DNA of 64,000 nucleotides from Streptomyces sp. YIM 130001 (GTDB lineage: Bacteria > Actinomycetota > Actinomycetes > Streptomycetales > Streptomycetaceae), in contig NZ_KZ984548.1 in NCBI RefSeq assembly GCF_003574445.1, forward strand, positions 124,001 to 188,000, in the 5' to 3' direction. A model generated the notes under the pieces. It was not told where the DNA came from and searched no databases. It saw nothing but the letters and a program-made list of their open reading frames with translations. The position numbers and the translations under genes are program-made. Shown here piece after piece: positions 9,541 through 20,885 of the stretch. Within the stretch, counting starts at the first letter, position 1; each line of letters starts with the position of its first letter.

Positions 9541-10620
9541 ATGGTTCGGCATGCAATAGGACTGACCCTGACGTCGCCCGCAGGGGTGTCCTTCCGGTTC
9601 GACCCAGGGGCGCTCTGCCTGGAATTCACCACGACTGGAGGGCCTGGCGCCTTCGCGCGGCACGAGGTGCTGCACGCGCCGGCCGATCTGCGGCGCTGGG
9701 CGGACGCGAGCCGGCTGCCCGCCGGTCTTGAACTGGTGGTCACCGATGCCGAGTTGGCCGCCGCCCGGCCCTTGCGCGACGCGATCATGATGCTCGCGGC
9801 CGCACGCGCCCACGGCGCCGCGCCGGACCCGCGGGACCTCGAGGTGGTGAACCACATGGCGGAGCGCCCCGCACTCACCTCACGGATAGCCCCCGACGGC
9901 TCCCGCGCGTGGACGCCGGGCGGCACGGGCGCGCGACTGCTCGCCACGGTGGCGCGGGACGCCGTCGACCTGCTCACCGGTCCGCACGCGCACCGGATCC
10001 GCGAATGCGCGGCGGGCAACTGCTACTTGCTGTTCGTCGACACGTCGCGGCCCGGCCGCCGCCGCTGGTGCTCCATGGAGCGCTGCGGCAACCGCAGCAA
10101 GGTCAGGAACCACCGCACGCGCCTCGAGGACGCCGACGAGCGGGGCGCACCGGAACACCGGCCGGATGCGGGCCCCGAGCCCGCGGAGAGGAGCTCAGCC
10201 ATGGCCCCCACGGGACTGACCCAGGACGCGGGTTGGCAGATCGGAGTCTCCCGGACACTGCCGTATCCACCCGCCGCCGTATGGGACTTCGTCGCGAGCC
10301 CGGAAGGCATCGCCCTCTGGCTCGGCGAGGGCGCCGAACTGCCCGGCGCTCCACGCAAGGGCACCCCGTTCGCGAATGCGGCGGGGGAGTCCGGTGAGAT
10401 CCGCAGTTACCGCCCCGGCGACCGGATCCGCGCGACCCTCGGAACCACCACGGTCCAGGTGGCCGTGTCCGCGGCCCCGTCGTCGGACGGTACGCGCGCG
10501 GTGCTCCGCTTTCACCAGGAGCACCTCGCCAGTGCGCACGAGCGCGAGCGTCGGCGCGACCACTGGCAGTCGGCGCTTGACCGCGCGGCGCAGGCACTCG
10601 AGGAGTCGTCCGCGGACTGA
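9541..10620 (+). CDS. ABATE/CGNR zinc-finger protein fused to SRPBCC domain
   Basis: One open frame of 359 codons with two domains. Residues 1–200 form a CGNR stress regulator: an N-terminal ABATE-like ligand domain, then the zinc finger C-A-x-G-N-C (about 160–165) and C-S-M-E-R-C-G-N-R (about 180–188), with a basic tail. Residues 221–359 read as an AHSA1/SRPBCC (START-like) domain beginning TRTLPYP-like and WDFVASPEGIALWLGEG. The joint at residues 200–221 is Pro/Glu-rich. An ATG at 10201, with GAGGAG eight bases upstream, could start the SRPBCC domain as a separate protein, so either a fusion or two products are possible. It probably regulates the VOC gene and itself. Confidence 0.75.
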   Translation: MVRHAIGLTLTSPAGVSFRFDPGALCLEFTTTGGPGAFARHEVLHAPADLRRWADASRLPAGLELVVTDAELAAARPLRDAIMMLAAARAHGAAPDPRDLEVVNHMAERPALTSRIAPDGSRAWTPGGTGARLLATVARDAVDLLTGPHAHRIRECAAGNCYLLFVDTSRPGRRRWCSMERCGNRSKVRNHRTRLEDADERGAPEHRPDAGPEPAERSSAMAPTGLTQDAGWQIGVSRTLPYPPAAVWDFVASPEGIALWLGEGAELPGAPRKGTPFANAAGESGEIRSYRPGDRIRATLGTTTVQVAVSAAPSSDGTRAVLRFHQEHLASAHERERRRDHWQSALDRAAQALEESSAD

Positions 10621-10644
10621 CGCGCGAGGAGGCCGCTTACGGGG

Positions 10645-11664
10645 TCAGGCCTTCGCCGTACCCGACTCGTGCGCGGCCGCGGGGTCTCCCGCGTCCTCGG
10701 GCACCCCGGATGCGGAAGGCGCCGGCGCGCCGGCCGCCACCGCCCGCGCAAGCTCCGCAGCCCGTGCCCGATTGCGCCGGGCCGTACGCAGCGCGTCCCA
10801 GGTCAGCATGGTCAGCGCGAGCCAAACGAGACCGAAGCCCGCCCACCGCTCGGGCGGCATCGCCTCGTGGAAGTACCAGATGCCGAGGATGAACTGGAAG
10901 ACGGGCGCCAGGTACTGGAGCAGCCCAAGCGTCGACAGCGGCACCCGGATCGCCGCGGCCCCGAAGCAGATCAGCGGGATCGCGGTGGCCAGACCGGTCG
11001 CCGCGAGCAACGCGGCATGCCCGACGCCGTGCGCCCCGAACGCGGCCTCGCCGCGGCTCCCCAGCCACAGCAGATACCCGAGTGCGGGCAGGAACAGGAT
11101 GGCGGTCTCGGCGGCGAGCGACTCGATGCCGCCCAGATTCACCTTCTTCTTGGCCAGCCCGTAGGTGGCGAACGAGAAGGCCAGGGTCAGTGAGATCCAC
11201 GGCGGCTGCCCGTAGCCGAAGGCGAGGACGAGCACCGCCGCGAGGCCGACCGCCACGGCCGTCCACTGCAGCGGACGCAGCCGCTCCTTGAGGAGCAGCA
11301 CGCCCATCGCGATGGTCACCAGGGGGTTGATGAAGTAGCCGAGCGAAGCCTCCACGACATGGCCGGAGTTCACCGCCCAGATGTAGACACCCCAGTTCAC
11401 GGTGATCACGGCTGCGCCCACGGCCACCAGGCCGAGCCGCTTCGGCTGCCGCAGCAGTTCGCGGGCCCAGGCCCACCGGCGGATGAACAGCAGCGCTGCG
11501 GCGACGACGACGAGCGACCACACCATCCGCTGGGCCAGAATCTCGCCGGCCCCCGCAGGCTTCAGGAGTGGCCAGAAGAGCGGGACGAGGCCCCACATCC
11601 CGTAGGCCCCGATGCCGTACAGCAGACCGGCTCGACTCTCGCGTGGCGTCGACTTCGACTGCAT
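10645..11664 (-). CDS. rarD: RarD-type EamA transporter
   Basis: A 339-residue protein with ten hydrophobic helices arranged as two EamA repeats (about 12–150 and 160–305). The start GLLYGIGAYGMWGLVPLFWPLL and the QRMVWSLVV segment are diagnostic of RarD/chloramphenicol-sensitive proteins. It sits in the cytoplasmic membrane and probably exports small metabolites; the true substrate of RarD is unknown. The last 35 residues are a hydrophilic Ala/Pro-rich tail. It is convergent with the CGNR gene. Confidence 0.87.
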   Translation of the reverse strand: MQSKSTPRESRAGLLYGIGAYGMWGLVPLFWPLLKPAGAGEILAQRMVWSLVVVAAALLFIRRWAWARELLRQPKRLGLVAVGAAVITVNWGVYIWAVNSGHVVEASLGYFINPLVTIAMGVLLLKERLRPLQWTAVAVGLAAVLVLAFGYGQPPWISLTLAFSFATYGLAKKKVNLGGIESLAAETAILFLPALGYLLWLGSRGEAAFGAHGVGHAALLAATGLATAIPLICFGAAAIRVPLSTLGLLQYLAPVFQFILGIWYFHEAMPPERWAGFGLVWLALTMLTWDALRTARRNRARAAELARAVAAGAPAPSASGVPEDAGDPAAAHESGTAKA

Positions 11665-11753
11665 GAGGGCCCTCCCGGCCGTGCTGCTTCGCGAACAGCA
11701 CGAAGGTAGCGGCCGCGCGGGTCACCTGTCATCTCCGTATCGCTCTATGGTCC

Positions 11754-12611
11754 TTACTCGGACTTCAGGGCCTCGGCGACGGCCTCGGCGAGCGGGGTCG
11801 TGGGGCGGCCGATCAGGCGGGCCAGATCGCCGCTGGTGCCCGCGAGCAGACCGCGGGCGATCGCCCGGTCGACGTCGACGAGGATGGCTGCCATCGGCTC
11901 CGGGATGCCGGCGCCGGTCAGCATCGCGAGACTGTCCGCTGCGGGCACGTCGGCGTAGCCGATCTCGCGGCCGGTCTGCCGGCCGATCTCGGCGGCGTAC
12001 TCGCCGAAACTCCACGCGACGTCGCCGCTCAGCTCGAACACCTGGTTCTCGAAACCGTCACCGGTGAGGACGGTGACGGCCGCGGCGGCGTAGTCCGCGC
12101 GTGAGGCCGAGGCGACCCGGCCGTCGCCCGCGCTGCTCACTACGGTGCCGTGCTCCAGCACGGGGGCCAGGTTCTCGGTGTAGTTCTCGTGGTACCAGCC
12201 GTTGCGCAGGAAGACGTACGGCAGGCCGGAGTCGAGGATCAGCTGCTCGGTGACCTTGTGCTCGGCGGCGAGCTCGAAGTCGGCGTCGGGGCCGCCGAGG
12301 ACACCGGTGTAGGCGAGCAGGGCGACGCCGGCCGCGCGGGCCGCGTCGATCACCGCGGTGTGCTGGGCGACCCGGCTGCCGACCTCGCTGCCGGAGATCA
12401 GCAGCAGGCGATCGCCGGCGCCGAACGCGTTCGCGAGGGTCTCCGGCCGGCTGTAGTCGCCGATCCGCAGTTCGACCCCGCGTGCGGCGAGGTCCGCGGC
12501 CTTCTCCTTGTCGCGGACGACGGCGGCGACGCGGTCCGCCGGAACCTTCTCCAGCAGCCCGTCGATGACGTGGCGGCCGAGGTGTCCGGTGGCTCCGGTG
12601 ACGACGATCAT
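11754..12611 (-). CDS. QorB-like NAD(P)H-binding quinone reductase (atypical SDR)
   Basis: A 285-residue single-domain Rossmann protein. VTGATGHLGRHVIDGLLE (4–21) binds the cofactor, and LLISGSEVGSR and YTGVLGGPDADFELAAEHKVTEQ match the NmrA/QorB class rather than classical SDRs with YxxxK. QorB proteins reduce quinones with NADPH and protect against quinone and disulfide stress. The ATG at 12611 follows AAGGAG. It is divergent from an HxlR regulator with a conserved redox cysteine, the same arrangement as C. glutamicum qorA/qorR, so induction by quinones or diamide is likely (inference). Confidence 0.85.
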   Translation of the reverse strand: MIVVTGATGHLGRHVIDGLLEKVPADRVAAVVRDKEKAADLAARGVELRIGDYSRPETLANAFGAGDRLLLISGSEVGSRVAQHTAVIDAARAAGVALLAYTGVLGGPDADFELAAEHKVTEQLILDSGLPYVFLRNGWYHENYTENLAPVLEHGTVVSSAGDGRVASASRADYAAAAVTVLTGDGFENQVFELSGDVAWSFGEYAAEIGRQTGREIGYADVPAADSLAMLTGAGIPEPMAAILVDVDRAIARGLLAGTSGDLARLIGRPTTPLAEAVAEALKSE

Positions 12612-12701
12612 GGTGAAGCTCCTTCGCGGTGCTGTTGCGTGCTGTGGTGTCTCGCGCGGTGCTGCGGGGTTCTTGTCCCGCGGCTCCTCCCGATCGTAAA
12701 G

Positions 12702-12745
12702 TTGACACTAACCCAAAGGAAGTACCCACTTTGAAGTAAGGTACT
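12702..12745. promoter_or_regulatory. HxlR/QorR-type operator and promoter
   Basis: TTGACA occurs at 12702–12707. AGTACC (12721–12726) and GGTACT (12740–12745) are inverted arms around an inner dyad ACTT-TG-AAGT (12728–12737) with nearly the same centre, overlapping both divergent start regions. This nested GTAC/ACTT dyad looks like sites of DUF24 regulators. Confidence 0.65.
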
Positions 12746-12748
12746 GGC

Positions 12749-13174
12749 ATGAAGGTGAGCAATGGCGTGAGCAACAGCGCGACCGACGAGACGCGCCACG
12801 AGGGCCTGGACGCACTCCTGCCCGACGTCTTCGCCGCGGACTGCGCCTCGCGCGGCATCCTGGAGCACGTCGTCAGCCGCTGGGGCGTGCTCGTCCTGGC
12901 CTCCCTCCTGGAGGGCACGCTCCGGTTCAGTGCGCTGCGGCGCCGCATCGGCGGCGTCAGCGAGAAGATGCTGGCGCAGACACTGCAGACCCTGGAGCGC
13001 GACGGCATCGTGCTGCGCGAGGCGAAGCCGGTGATCCCGCCGCACGTGGAGTACTCGCTGACACCGCTCGGCCGGCAGGCGGCGCACCATGTGTGGACGC
13101 TGGCGCACTGGGCCGAGAGCCACGTCCCGCAGGTCGAGTCGGCCCGCGAGGCCTACGACGAGAAGCGCGCCTGA
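12749..13174 (+). CDS. HxlR (DUF24) redox-sensing winged-helix regulator
   Basis: 141 residues with the HxlR winged helix at about 35–125 (LEHVVSRWGVLVLASLLEG, then FSALRRRIGGVSEKMLAQTLQTLERDG). C32 in FAADCASRG sits at the position of the single redox-sensing cysteine of QorR/HypR-type proteins; it is the only cysteine in the protein. It most likely represses the divergent quinone-reductase gene and itself, and is released on cysteine oxidation (inference from family). The short gap to the operator and the absence of a clear ribosome site suggest a leaderless or near-leaderless mRNA. Confidence 0.87.
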   Translation: MKVSNGVSNSATDETRHEGLDALLPDVFAADCASRGILEHVVSRWGVLVLASLLEGTLRFSALRRRIGGVSEKMLAQTLQTLERDGIVLREAKPVIPPHVEYSLTPLGRQAAHHVWTLAHWAESHVPQVESAREAYDEKRA

Positions 13175-13200
13175 GGCCGCCTGCGGCACGGACACGTCCA

Positions 13201-13278
13201 CCCGCGGCCGGACATGACGAGGCCCGGCCCCCACCTCCGAGGAAGTGGGGGCCGGGCCTCGTCATGTCCGGCCGCGGG
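13201..13278. terminator. 34-bp perfect inverted repeat, bidirectional terminator
   Basis: 13201–13234 is the exact reverse complement of 13245–13278, with a ten-base loop. It lies 26 bp after the HxlR stop and six bp before the korB stop on the other strand, so it can end both transcripts. The stem is about twice the usual length. Confidence 0.85.
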
Positions 13279-13283
13279 TCGGC

Positions 13284-16347
<3,064 letters not shown>

Positions 16348-16663
16348 TGAACTGGACCTCCCTCGAGGCTGCGGCACGTGGACGAACCGGCCGACCGGTC
16401 CTCCCAAAGCCACCCTACGTCGGTAAGGGTGACCTTCCCTGGGTGGCTCATATCGTGGACTTGGATTTGAGACGGCCCTCGGTCCCGCTTTGCCATGATT
16501 TGGTCGCCCTCGCGTCTGTCTCCGGGGACGCTCGCGGCCCGTACTTTAGTTCTAGGTCCGCGGATGTGCCCGGTGTGCAGGCAGGTGCTCGACCGGGCCT
16601 CCAGCGGGATTCGTGCCGGATGGCCCGCCGGAGATGGATCGATATCTGACTGCGTGTCAGACA
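16348..16663. other. korAB upstream region, no gene
   Basis: 316 bp without a convincing gene. It must hold the korAB promoter (minus strand). At 16645–16661 TCTGAC-n5-GTCAGA is a small dyad just beyond the response-regulator stop and may act as its weak terminator. Confidence 0.5.
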
Positions 16664-17335
16664 TCATGAGTTCAAATAGGTCAGAACCGCCAGTACGCGC
16701 CGGTGATCCCCGTCACTCTGGGACAGGCCGAGCTTCAGGAAGATGTTGCTCACGTGCTTCTCGACGGCGCCGTCACTCACCACCAGCTGCCTGGCGATCG
16801 CCGAGTTCGTCCGGCCCTCCGCCATCAGACCGAGGACTTCGCGCTCGCGCGGGGTCAGTCCGGTCAGTACGTCCTGCTTACGGCTGCGCCCGAGTAGCTG
16901 GGCGACCACCTCGGGGTCGAGTGCGGTCCCGCCGTCGGCGACCCGCACCACCGCGTCCACGAACTCCCTGACCTCGGCCACCCGGTCCTTCAGCAGATAC
17001 CCGACGCCGTGGCTCGAACCGGCGAGCAGCTCCGTCGCGTACTGCTCCTCCACGTACTGGGAGAGGACCAGAACTCCCAGCCCGGGGTGGTCGCGGCGCA
17101 GCCGCACCGCGGCCTTCACCCCCTCGTCGGTGTGCGTCGGCGGCATCCGTACGTCCGCCACCACCACGTCCGGGATCACTCCCTGGTCGTCCAGCTCACC
17201 GATGGTCTTGATCAACGCCTCCGCGTCACCGACCCCCGCGACCACTTCATGCCCTCGGTCGGTCAACAACCGGGTCAGGCCCTCCCTGAGCAGCACTGAA
17301 TCCTCGGCAATGACCACCCGCACCTTGTCCTCCAC
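16664..17335 (-). CDS. NarL/FixJ-family response regulator
   Basis: 223 residues: a receiver domain (1–125) with acidic pocket E11/D12, phospho-acceptor D61 in VVVADVRMPP and conserved K near 118 in YLLKDRV, then a LuxR-type HTH (about 155–218, LTPREREVLGLMAEGRTNSAIA). It is a DNA-binding output protein, and the two kinases just upstream are HisKA_3 proteins that normally pair with this class. One regulator for two kinases implies that both feed the same output. Target genes are unknown; the flanking korAB and nuo operons are reasonable candidates. Confidence 0.9.
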   Translation of the reverse strand: MEDKVRVVIAEDSVLLREGLTRLLTDRGHEVVAGVGDAEALIKTIGELDDQGVIPDVVVADVRMPPTHTDEGVKAAVRLRRDHPGLGVLVLSQYVEEQYATELLAGSSHGVGYLLKDRVAEVREFVDAVVRVADGGTALDPEVVAQLLGRSRKQDVLTGLTPREREVLGLMAEGRTNSAIARQLVVSDGAVEKHVSNIFLKLGLSQSDGDHRRVLAVLTYLNS

Positions 17336-17628
17336 GATCCGTCCGTCCCCCCAGAAGCTCCCCGCCTGCCGACGCCGTCCAGCATCTCAGCATCCGGGAA
17401 GCTCTGCCCCCATGCACCGTGAATACCCCGCTCGGTCCGCGACCTCTCCGCCGTCCCCGGCCGCCGTCACCTACAGCCTCCACCGCCAACGCCCGTCGTC
17501 CGCCCCGGCGCGCGGACCTGGGGCGGACGGCGATGGTGCCTGCTGCCGGGTGGGTGGCCGGTGAACGCGGGAGACGAGGCGTCGGGGGCCGGGCGGACAC
17601 GGTGGCCGCCCGGTCCGGCCGGGAGGGC

Positions 17629-18981
17629 TCAGCCGCGCCAGGGCAGTTCGGCGGTGACCGTCGTCGGGCCGCCGTGCGGGGAGTCGACCACGAGGATGCC
17701 GTCGACGGCGTCTATCCGGTCGGCCAGGCCCACCAGGCCGGATCCCGGGGACATCTGCGCGCCACCCGCACCGTCGTCCGTGACCTGCAGCATCAGCCGG
17801 TCGGACGCGCGCCACACATCGACCATGGCGCGGGAGGCTCCGGCGTGCTTGCTGATGTTCTGCAGGAGTTCGGAGGCGGTGAAGTAGGCGATGCCCTCGA
17901 TGGCCGCCGCGGGCCGGCGGTCCAGGTCGACGTCCACGGTCACCGGAACCGTGCACCGGGAGGCCACCGCGGAGAGCGCGGCGTCGAGTCCGCGGTCGGT
18001 GAGGACGGCCGGGTGGATGCCGCGGGCCAGGTCCCGCAGCTCCTGCAGCGCGATCTTCACCTCGCCGTGCGCCTCGTCCACCATGCGGGCCGCGGCCTGC
18101 GGGTCCTCCTGCAGCTTCTCCTTGGCCAGGCCGAGGTCCATGGCGAGGGAGACCAGACGGGCCTGCGCGCCGTCGTGCAGATTGCGCTCGATGCGGCGCA
18201 GGTCGGCGGCGGCGGTGTCCACCACGACACCACGGTCCGACTCCAGCTCGACCACCCGCGAGGCGAGCAGCGACGGGCCGAGCAGGCCGGTCACCATCAG
18301 ACGGTCGACCATCGTCATGGACCGGATCAGCCACGGAGTGGCGAGCGTGATGAGCAGCCCGACGAGCGCGGTGGCGGCGATCTCGAACGGCGAGTCCAGG
18401 TACACGGAGTGCGTCTCGTCGCCGTAGAGCTGGACGCCGTCCTGCCCGGTGTACATGGGGAATACCCACTGCCACAGCGGGTACGTCAGGAGCGCCCAGC
18501 CGGTGGTCCAGAAGGTGACCGCGACGGTGAAGGCGAAGGTCGCCCACGGGAAGTGCAGGACCGCGTAGAGCACATTGCGCCAGGAGGCGCCGCTCTTGAG
18601 GACGGCCCCGATCCAGGCCATGCCGCCGCCCTTCTTGGGGCGCACCGGATCCGGGTCGCCCACCTCGAGGCCGAGCAGTGACCTGGCCCGCATCCGCTCC
18701 ACCGCGCCGAAGCCCCGCACGCCGGCCAGGCCCGCCGCGAGGACCGGTATGCCGATGAAGGTGACGAGCAGTCCGGCACCGAGGGACAGCATCGTCACGG
18801 CGAAGACGAAGGTGAACGTGGCGATGGGCAGGCTCAGCAGGAGGTACCCGAACTCGCTCCAGGTACGGGCCGCGAACGGTGCACGCAGGGCGGCCGGCAT
18901 CCGGTGACGCCGTTCCGCGGGGCCGTCCCCGTGGAACCCCGGCCGGGTCGGGTGTCCGTAATCCGTCGCCATCGCTGCCAT
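17629..18981 (-). CDS. HisKA_3 sensor histidine kinase, first paralogue
   Basis: About 450 residues (447 if the ATG at 18972 is used). The N-terminal half has about four hydrophobic helices (residues 45–95 and 140–250) with no large periplasmic domain, as in DUF-sensor kinases that read membrane or cytosolic signals. The DHp motif LRRIERNLHDGAQARLVSLAMDLG carries the phospho-histidine, and the HATPase_c domain has ELLQNISKHAGA, DDGAGG and GSGLVGLADR boxes. A 107-bp segment (17942–18048) is identical to the second kinase. An 8-bp tandem repeat sits just upstream of the start. A 293-bp gap without a gene separates it from the regulator. Confidence 0.88.
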   Translation of the reverse strand: MAAMATDYGHPTRPGFHGDGPAERRHRMPAALRAPFAARTWSEFGYLLLSLPIATFTFVFAVTMLSLGAGLLVTFIGIPVLAAGLAGVRGFGAVERMRARSLLGLEVGDPDPVRPKKGGGMAWIGAVLKSGASWRNVLYAVLHFPWATFAFTVAVTFWTTGWALLTYPLWQWVFPMYTGQDGVQLYGDETHSVYLDSPFEIAATALVGLLITLATPWLIRSMTMVDRLMVTGLLGPSLLASRVVELESDRGVVVDTAAADLRRIERNLHDGAQARLVSLAMDLGLAKEKLQEDPQAAARMVDEAHGEVKIALQELRDLARGIHPAVLTDRGLDAALSAVASRCTVPVTVDVDLDRRPAAAIEGIAYFTASELLQNISKHAGASRAMVDVWRASDRLMLQVTDDGAGGAQMSPGSGLVGLADRIDAVDGILVVDSPHGGPTTVTAELPWRG

Positions 18982-19411
18982 CCGTTCTGCTCTGCGGGAT
19001 GCTTCTGTGGTGCTGTGGTGCTGTGGTGCTGTGGTGCTGTGGTGCTGTGGTGCTGTGGTGCTGTGGTGCTGTGGTGCTGTGGTGCTGTGGTGCTGTGTCT
19101 GCGGTGGTGCTGTTACGTGGTGCTGAGTGGTGCCGTGGTGCGGATCGGAGGTGCGGTCCCCTGGGGCCGGCGGCGCCGGATTCGCAGGTGACGGCTTTCC
19201 TTCGTACCTCCAGGTTCCTAGGTCGAGGGCCCCCGCACCATGCGGTCCGTCTCAGTCTTCGACCGGGGGTTTTCCCCACCCCCGAAAGGGGCGGCAGCCG
19301 ACCGCGGACCTGACGAAGCCCGGCCCGGCCCAGGACCAGACCGGCAACGGGGCCCGCCCATGCCGCTCGAGCGGCCCGGCGCCGCGTCGTACCCCGCAGG
19401 CCACCCGCTCG
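18982..19411. other. Region between the two kinases, no gene, carries tandem repeat
   Basis: 430 bp between kinase genes on the minus strand. Apart from the 8-bp repeat array (separate entry) I see no gene. The region must contain the promoter of the first kinase; the short segment 19250–19290 is rich in runs of C and G. Confidence 0.5.
19005..19097. repeat. Tandem repeat, 8-bp unit CTGTGGTG, about 11.6 copies
   Basis: Eleven perfect copies of CTGTGGTG run from 19005 to 19092, with a further partial copy to 19097. Degenerate relatives continue to about 19140. On the coding strand of the kinase the unit is CACCACAG. It lies 24–116 bp upstream of the first kinase start, within its likely leader or promoter. 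Confidence 0.95.
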
Positions 19412-20587
19412 CTACTCCCGGTCCCGCCACGGCAGTTCGGCCGCGATCGTGGTGGGGCCGCCGGGCGGGGAGTCCACGGCGAGCAGGCCGTCGACCGCGC
19501 CGAGGCGCTCGGCAAGCCCTGCCATCCCCGAGCCGCCGCTCAGCTCGGCGCCGCCCTGCCCGTCGTCCTCGACCTGTATGAGCAGGCGCCGGTCGGTGCG
19601 CCACACGTCCACCGATGCCGTACGCGCACGGCTGTGCTTGCTGATGTTCTGCAGGAGCTCCGAGACGGTGAAGTAGGCGATGCCCTCGATCGCCGCCGCG
19701 GGCCGGGCCGGGAGGTCGACGGTCACCTTGACCGGAACCGTGCACCGGGAGGCCACCGCGGAGAGCGCGGCGTCGAGTCCGCGGTCGGTGAGGACGGCCG
19801 GGTGGATGCCGCGGGCCAGGTCCCGCAGCTCCTGCAGGGCGAGCTTGACCTCGCCGTGCGCCTCCTCGACCATCGCGGCCACCAACTCCTCGCTCTCGCC
19901 CTCGACCAGCTTCTCCTTGGCCAGGCCGAGGCCCATCGCCAGATTCACCAGGCGGGCCTGCGCGCCGTCGTGCAGATCGCGCTCGATGCGGCGCAGGTCC
20001 GCGGCGGCGGTGTCCACCACCACGCCGCGGTCCGACTCGAGTTCGGCGATACGCCGCTCCAGTTCGTCGGAGGGCGAGAGCAGTCCGCGGACCATCGCCC
20101 GGTCCGCGTTCGCCAGGCCGCGGCTGATGTAGGGCAGCACCGGCCACAACACGAACAGCGAGACGACGGTGACGGTGAACGTCACCACCCCCCACGGCAG
20201 CCGGATGAACGAGTACAGCAGCGACCGCCAGCCGACCGGGTCCTTCAGACCCGACCAGAGCCGCCCGAGTATCCCCTCGTCCTTGACCCGCGGCAGCCGG
20301 CTCGGCTCGTCGATCCGCACTGAGAGCAGCGCACGCGCCCGCGCCCGCTCGAACCGTCCGATCCAGCGGGCCCCGACAAGGCCGCCGGCAAGCAGCGGAA
20401 GCCCGACCACCGTGACCGTCAGACCGGCACCCGCGGCGAGCACCACCGTCGCGTACAGAAATCCGAGCAGCGCGACGGGGAAGTTGGCCAGGAGGTGCGT
20501 GATCTCCCGCCACGTCTGCCCGCGCAGCGCGGGACGCGGGCGGGGCAGCGGCTCGGAACTGCCGACGGAAGGGCCAGGTGCTGTCAT
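19412..20587 (-). CDS. HisKA_3 sensor histidine kinase, second paralogue
   Basis: 391 residues from the ATG at 20587 (MTAPGPSVGSSE); the frame is open further upstream, but the extra 47 residues look like translated leader. Domain order is the same as in the first kinase: four membrane helices (FPVALLGFLYATVVLAAGAGL, then two more near 130–165), DHp LRRIERDLHDGAQARLVNLAMGLG, and HATPase boxes ELLQNISKHSRA, DDGQGG and GSGMAGLAER. The two kinases share 107 identical bases (19731–19837). It is divergent from the nuo operon, with about 300 bp between. Confidence 0.88.
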   Translation of the reverse strand: MTAPGPSVGSSEPLPRPRPALRGQTWREITHLLANFPVALLGFLYATVVLAAGAGLTVTVVGLPLLAGGLVGARWIGRFERARARALLSVRIDEPSRLPRVKDEGILGRLWSGLKDPVGWRSLLYSFIRLPWGVVTFTVTVVSLFVLWPVLPYISRGLANADRAMVRGLLSPSDELERRIAELESDRGVVVDTAAADLRRIERDLHDGAQARLVNLAMGLGLAKEKLVEGESEELVAAMVEEAHGEVKLALQELRDLARGIHPAVLTDRGLDAALSAVASRCTVPVKVTVDLPARPAAAIEGIAYFTVSELLQNISKHSRARTASVDVWRTDRRLLIQVEDDGQGGAELSGGSGMAGLAERLGAVDGLLAVDSPPGGPTTIAAELPWRDRE

Positions 20588-20738
20588 GCTTCCCAGCCTG
20601 CCGGGACCTCCCTCGCCGCGCCATGAGGTCCACCCCTGAAAACACCTGGGGAAAACCCCACCCCGGAAAAACCGAGGGAAACAGCAGCGCAGAACACGAG
20701 GGGAAAACGGCCGGAACCACCCGGACAAGTCCCAGTCC

Positions 20739-20778
20739 TTGACGGGCTGCTTACCGCGTCTTTAGCAGGGCCTAGACT
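20739..20778 (+). promoter_or_regulatory. Candidate promoter of the nuo operon
   Basis: TAGACT at 20773–20778 is a good Streptomyces -10. TTACCG 16 bases upstream is a weak -35, and a better TTGACG at 20739–20744 pairs with TTAGCA at 20762. Either would start transcription about 85–110 bases before nuoA. Confidence 0.4.
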
Positions 20779-20885
20779 CCCGTGCGTACAGATCGAAGGC
20801 CGTCCGTCGGACAGCGCCGCTTCCCGCGGAAGCGGAGCGCGCGGGGCGGCCGTGGCCCGACGAGATCAGGGAGCGAGGGGCGGAC

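Noticed and set aside
19005..19140. CRISPR-like array
   Set aside because: The units are adjacent 8-mers without spacers and no cas genes are nearby.
18879..19313. Cys/Trp-rich repeat protein over the 8-bp array
   Set aside because: The peptide is only the translation of the CTGTGGTG array. There is no start site or neighbour that supports it.
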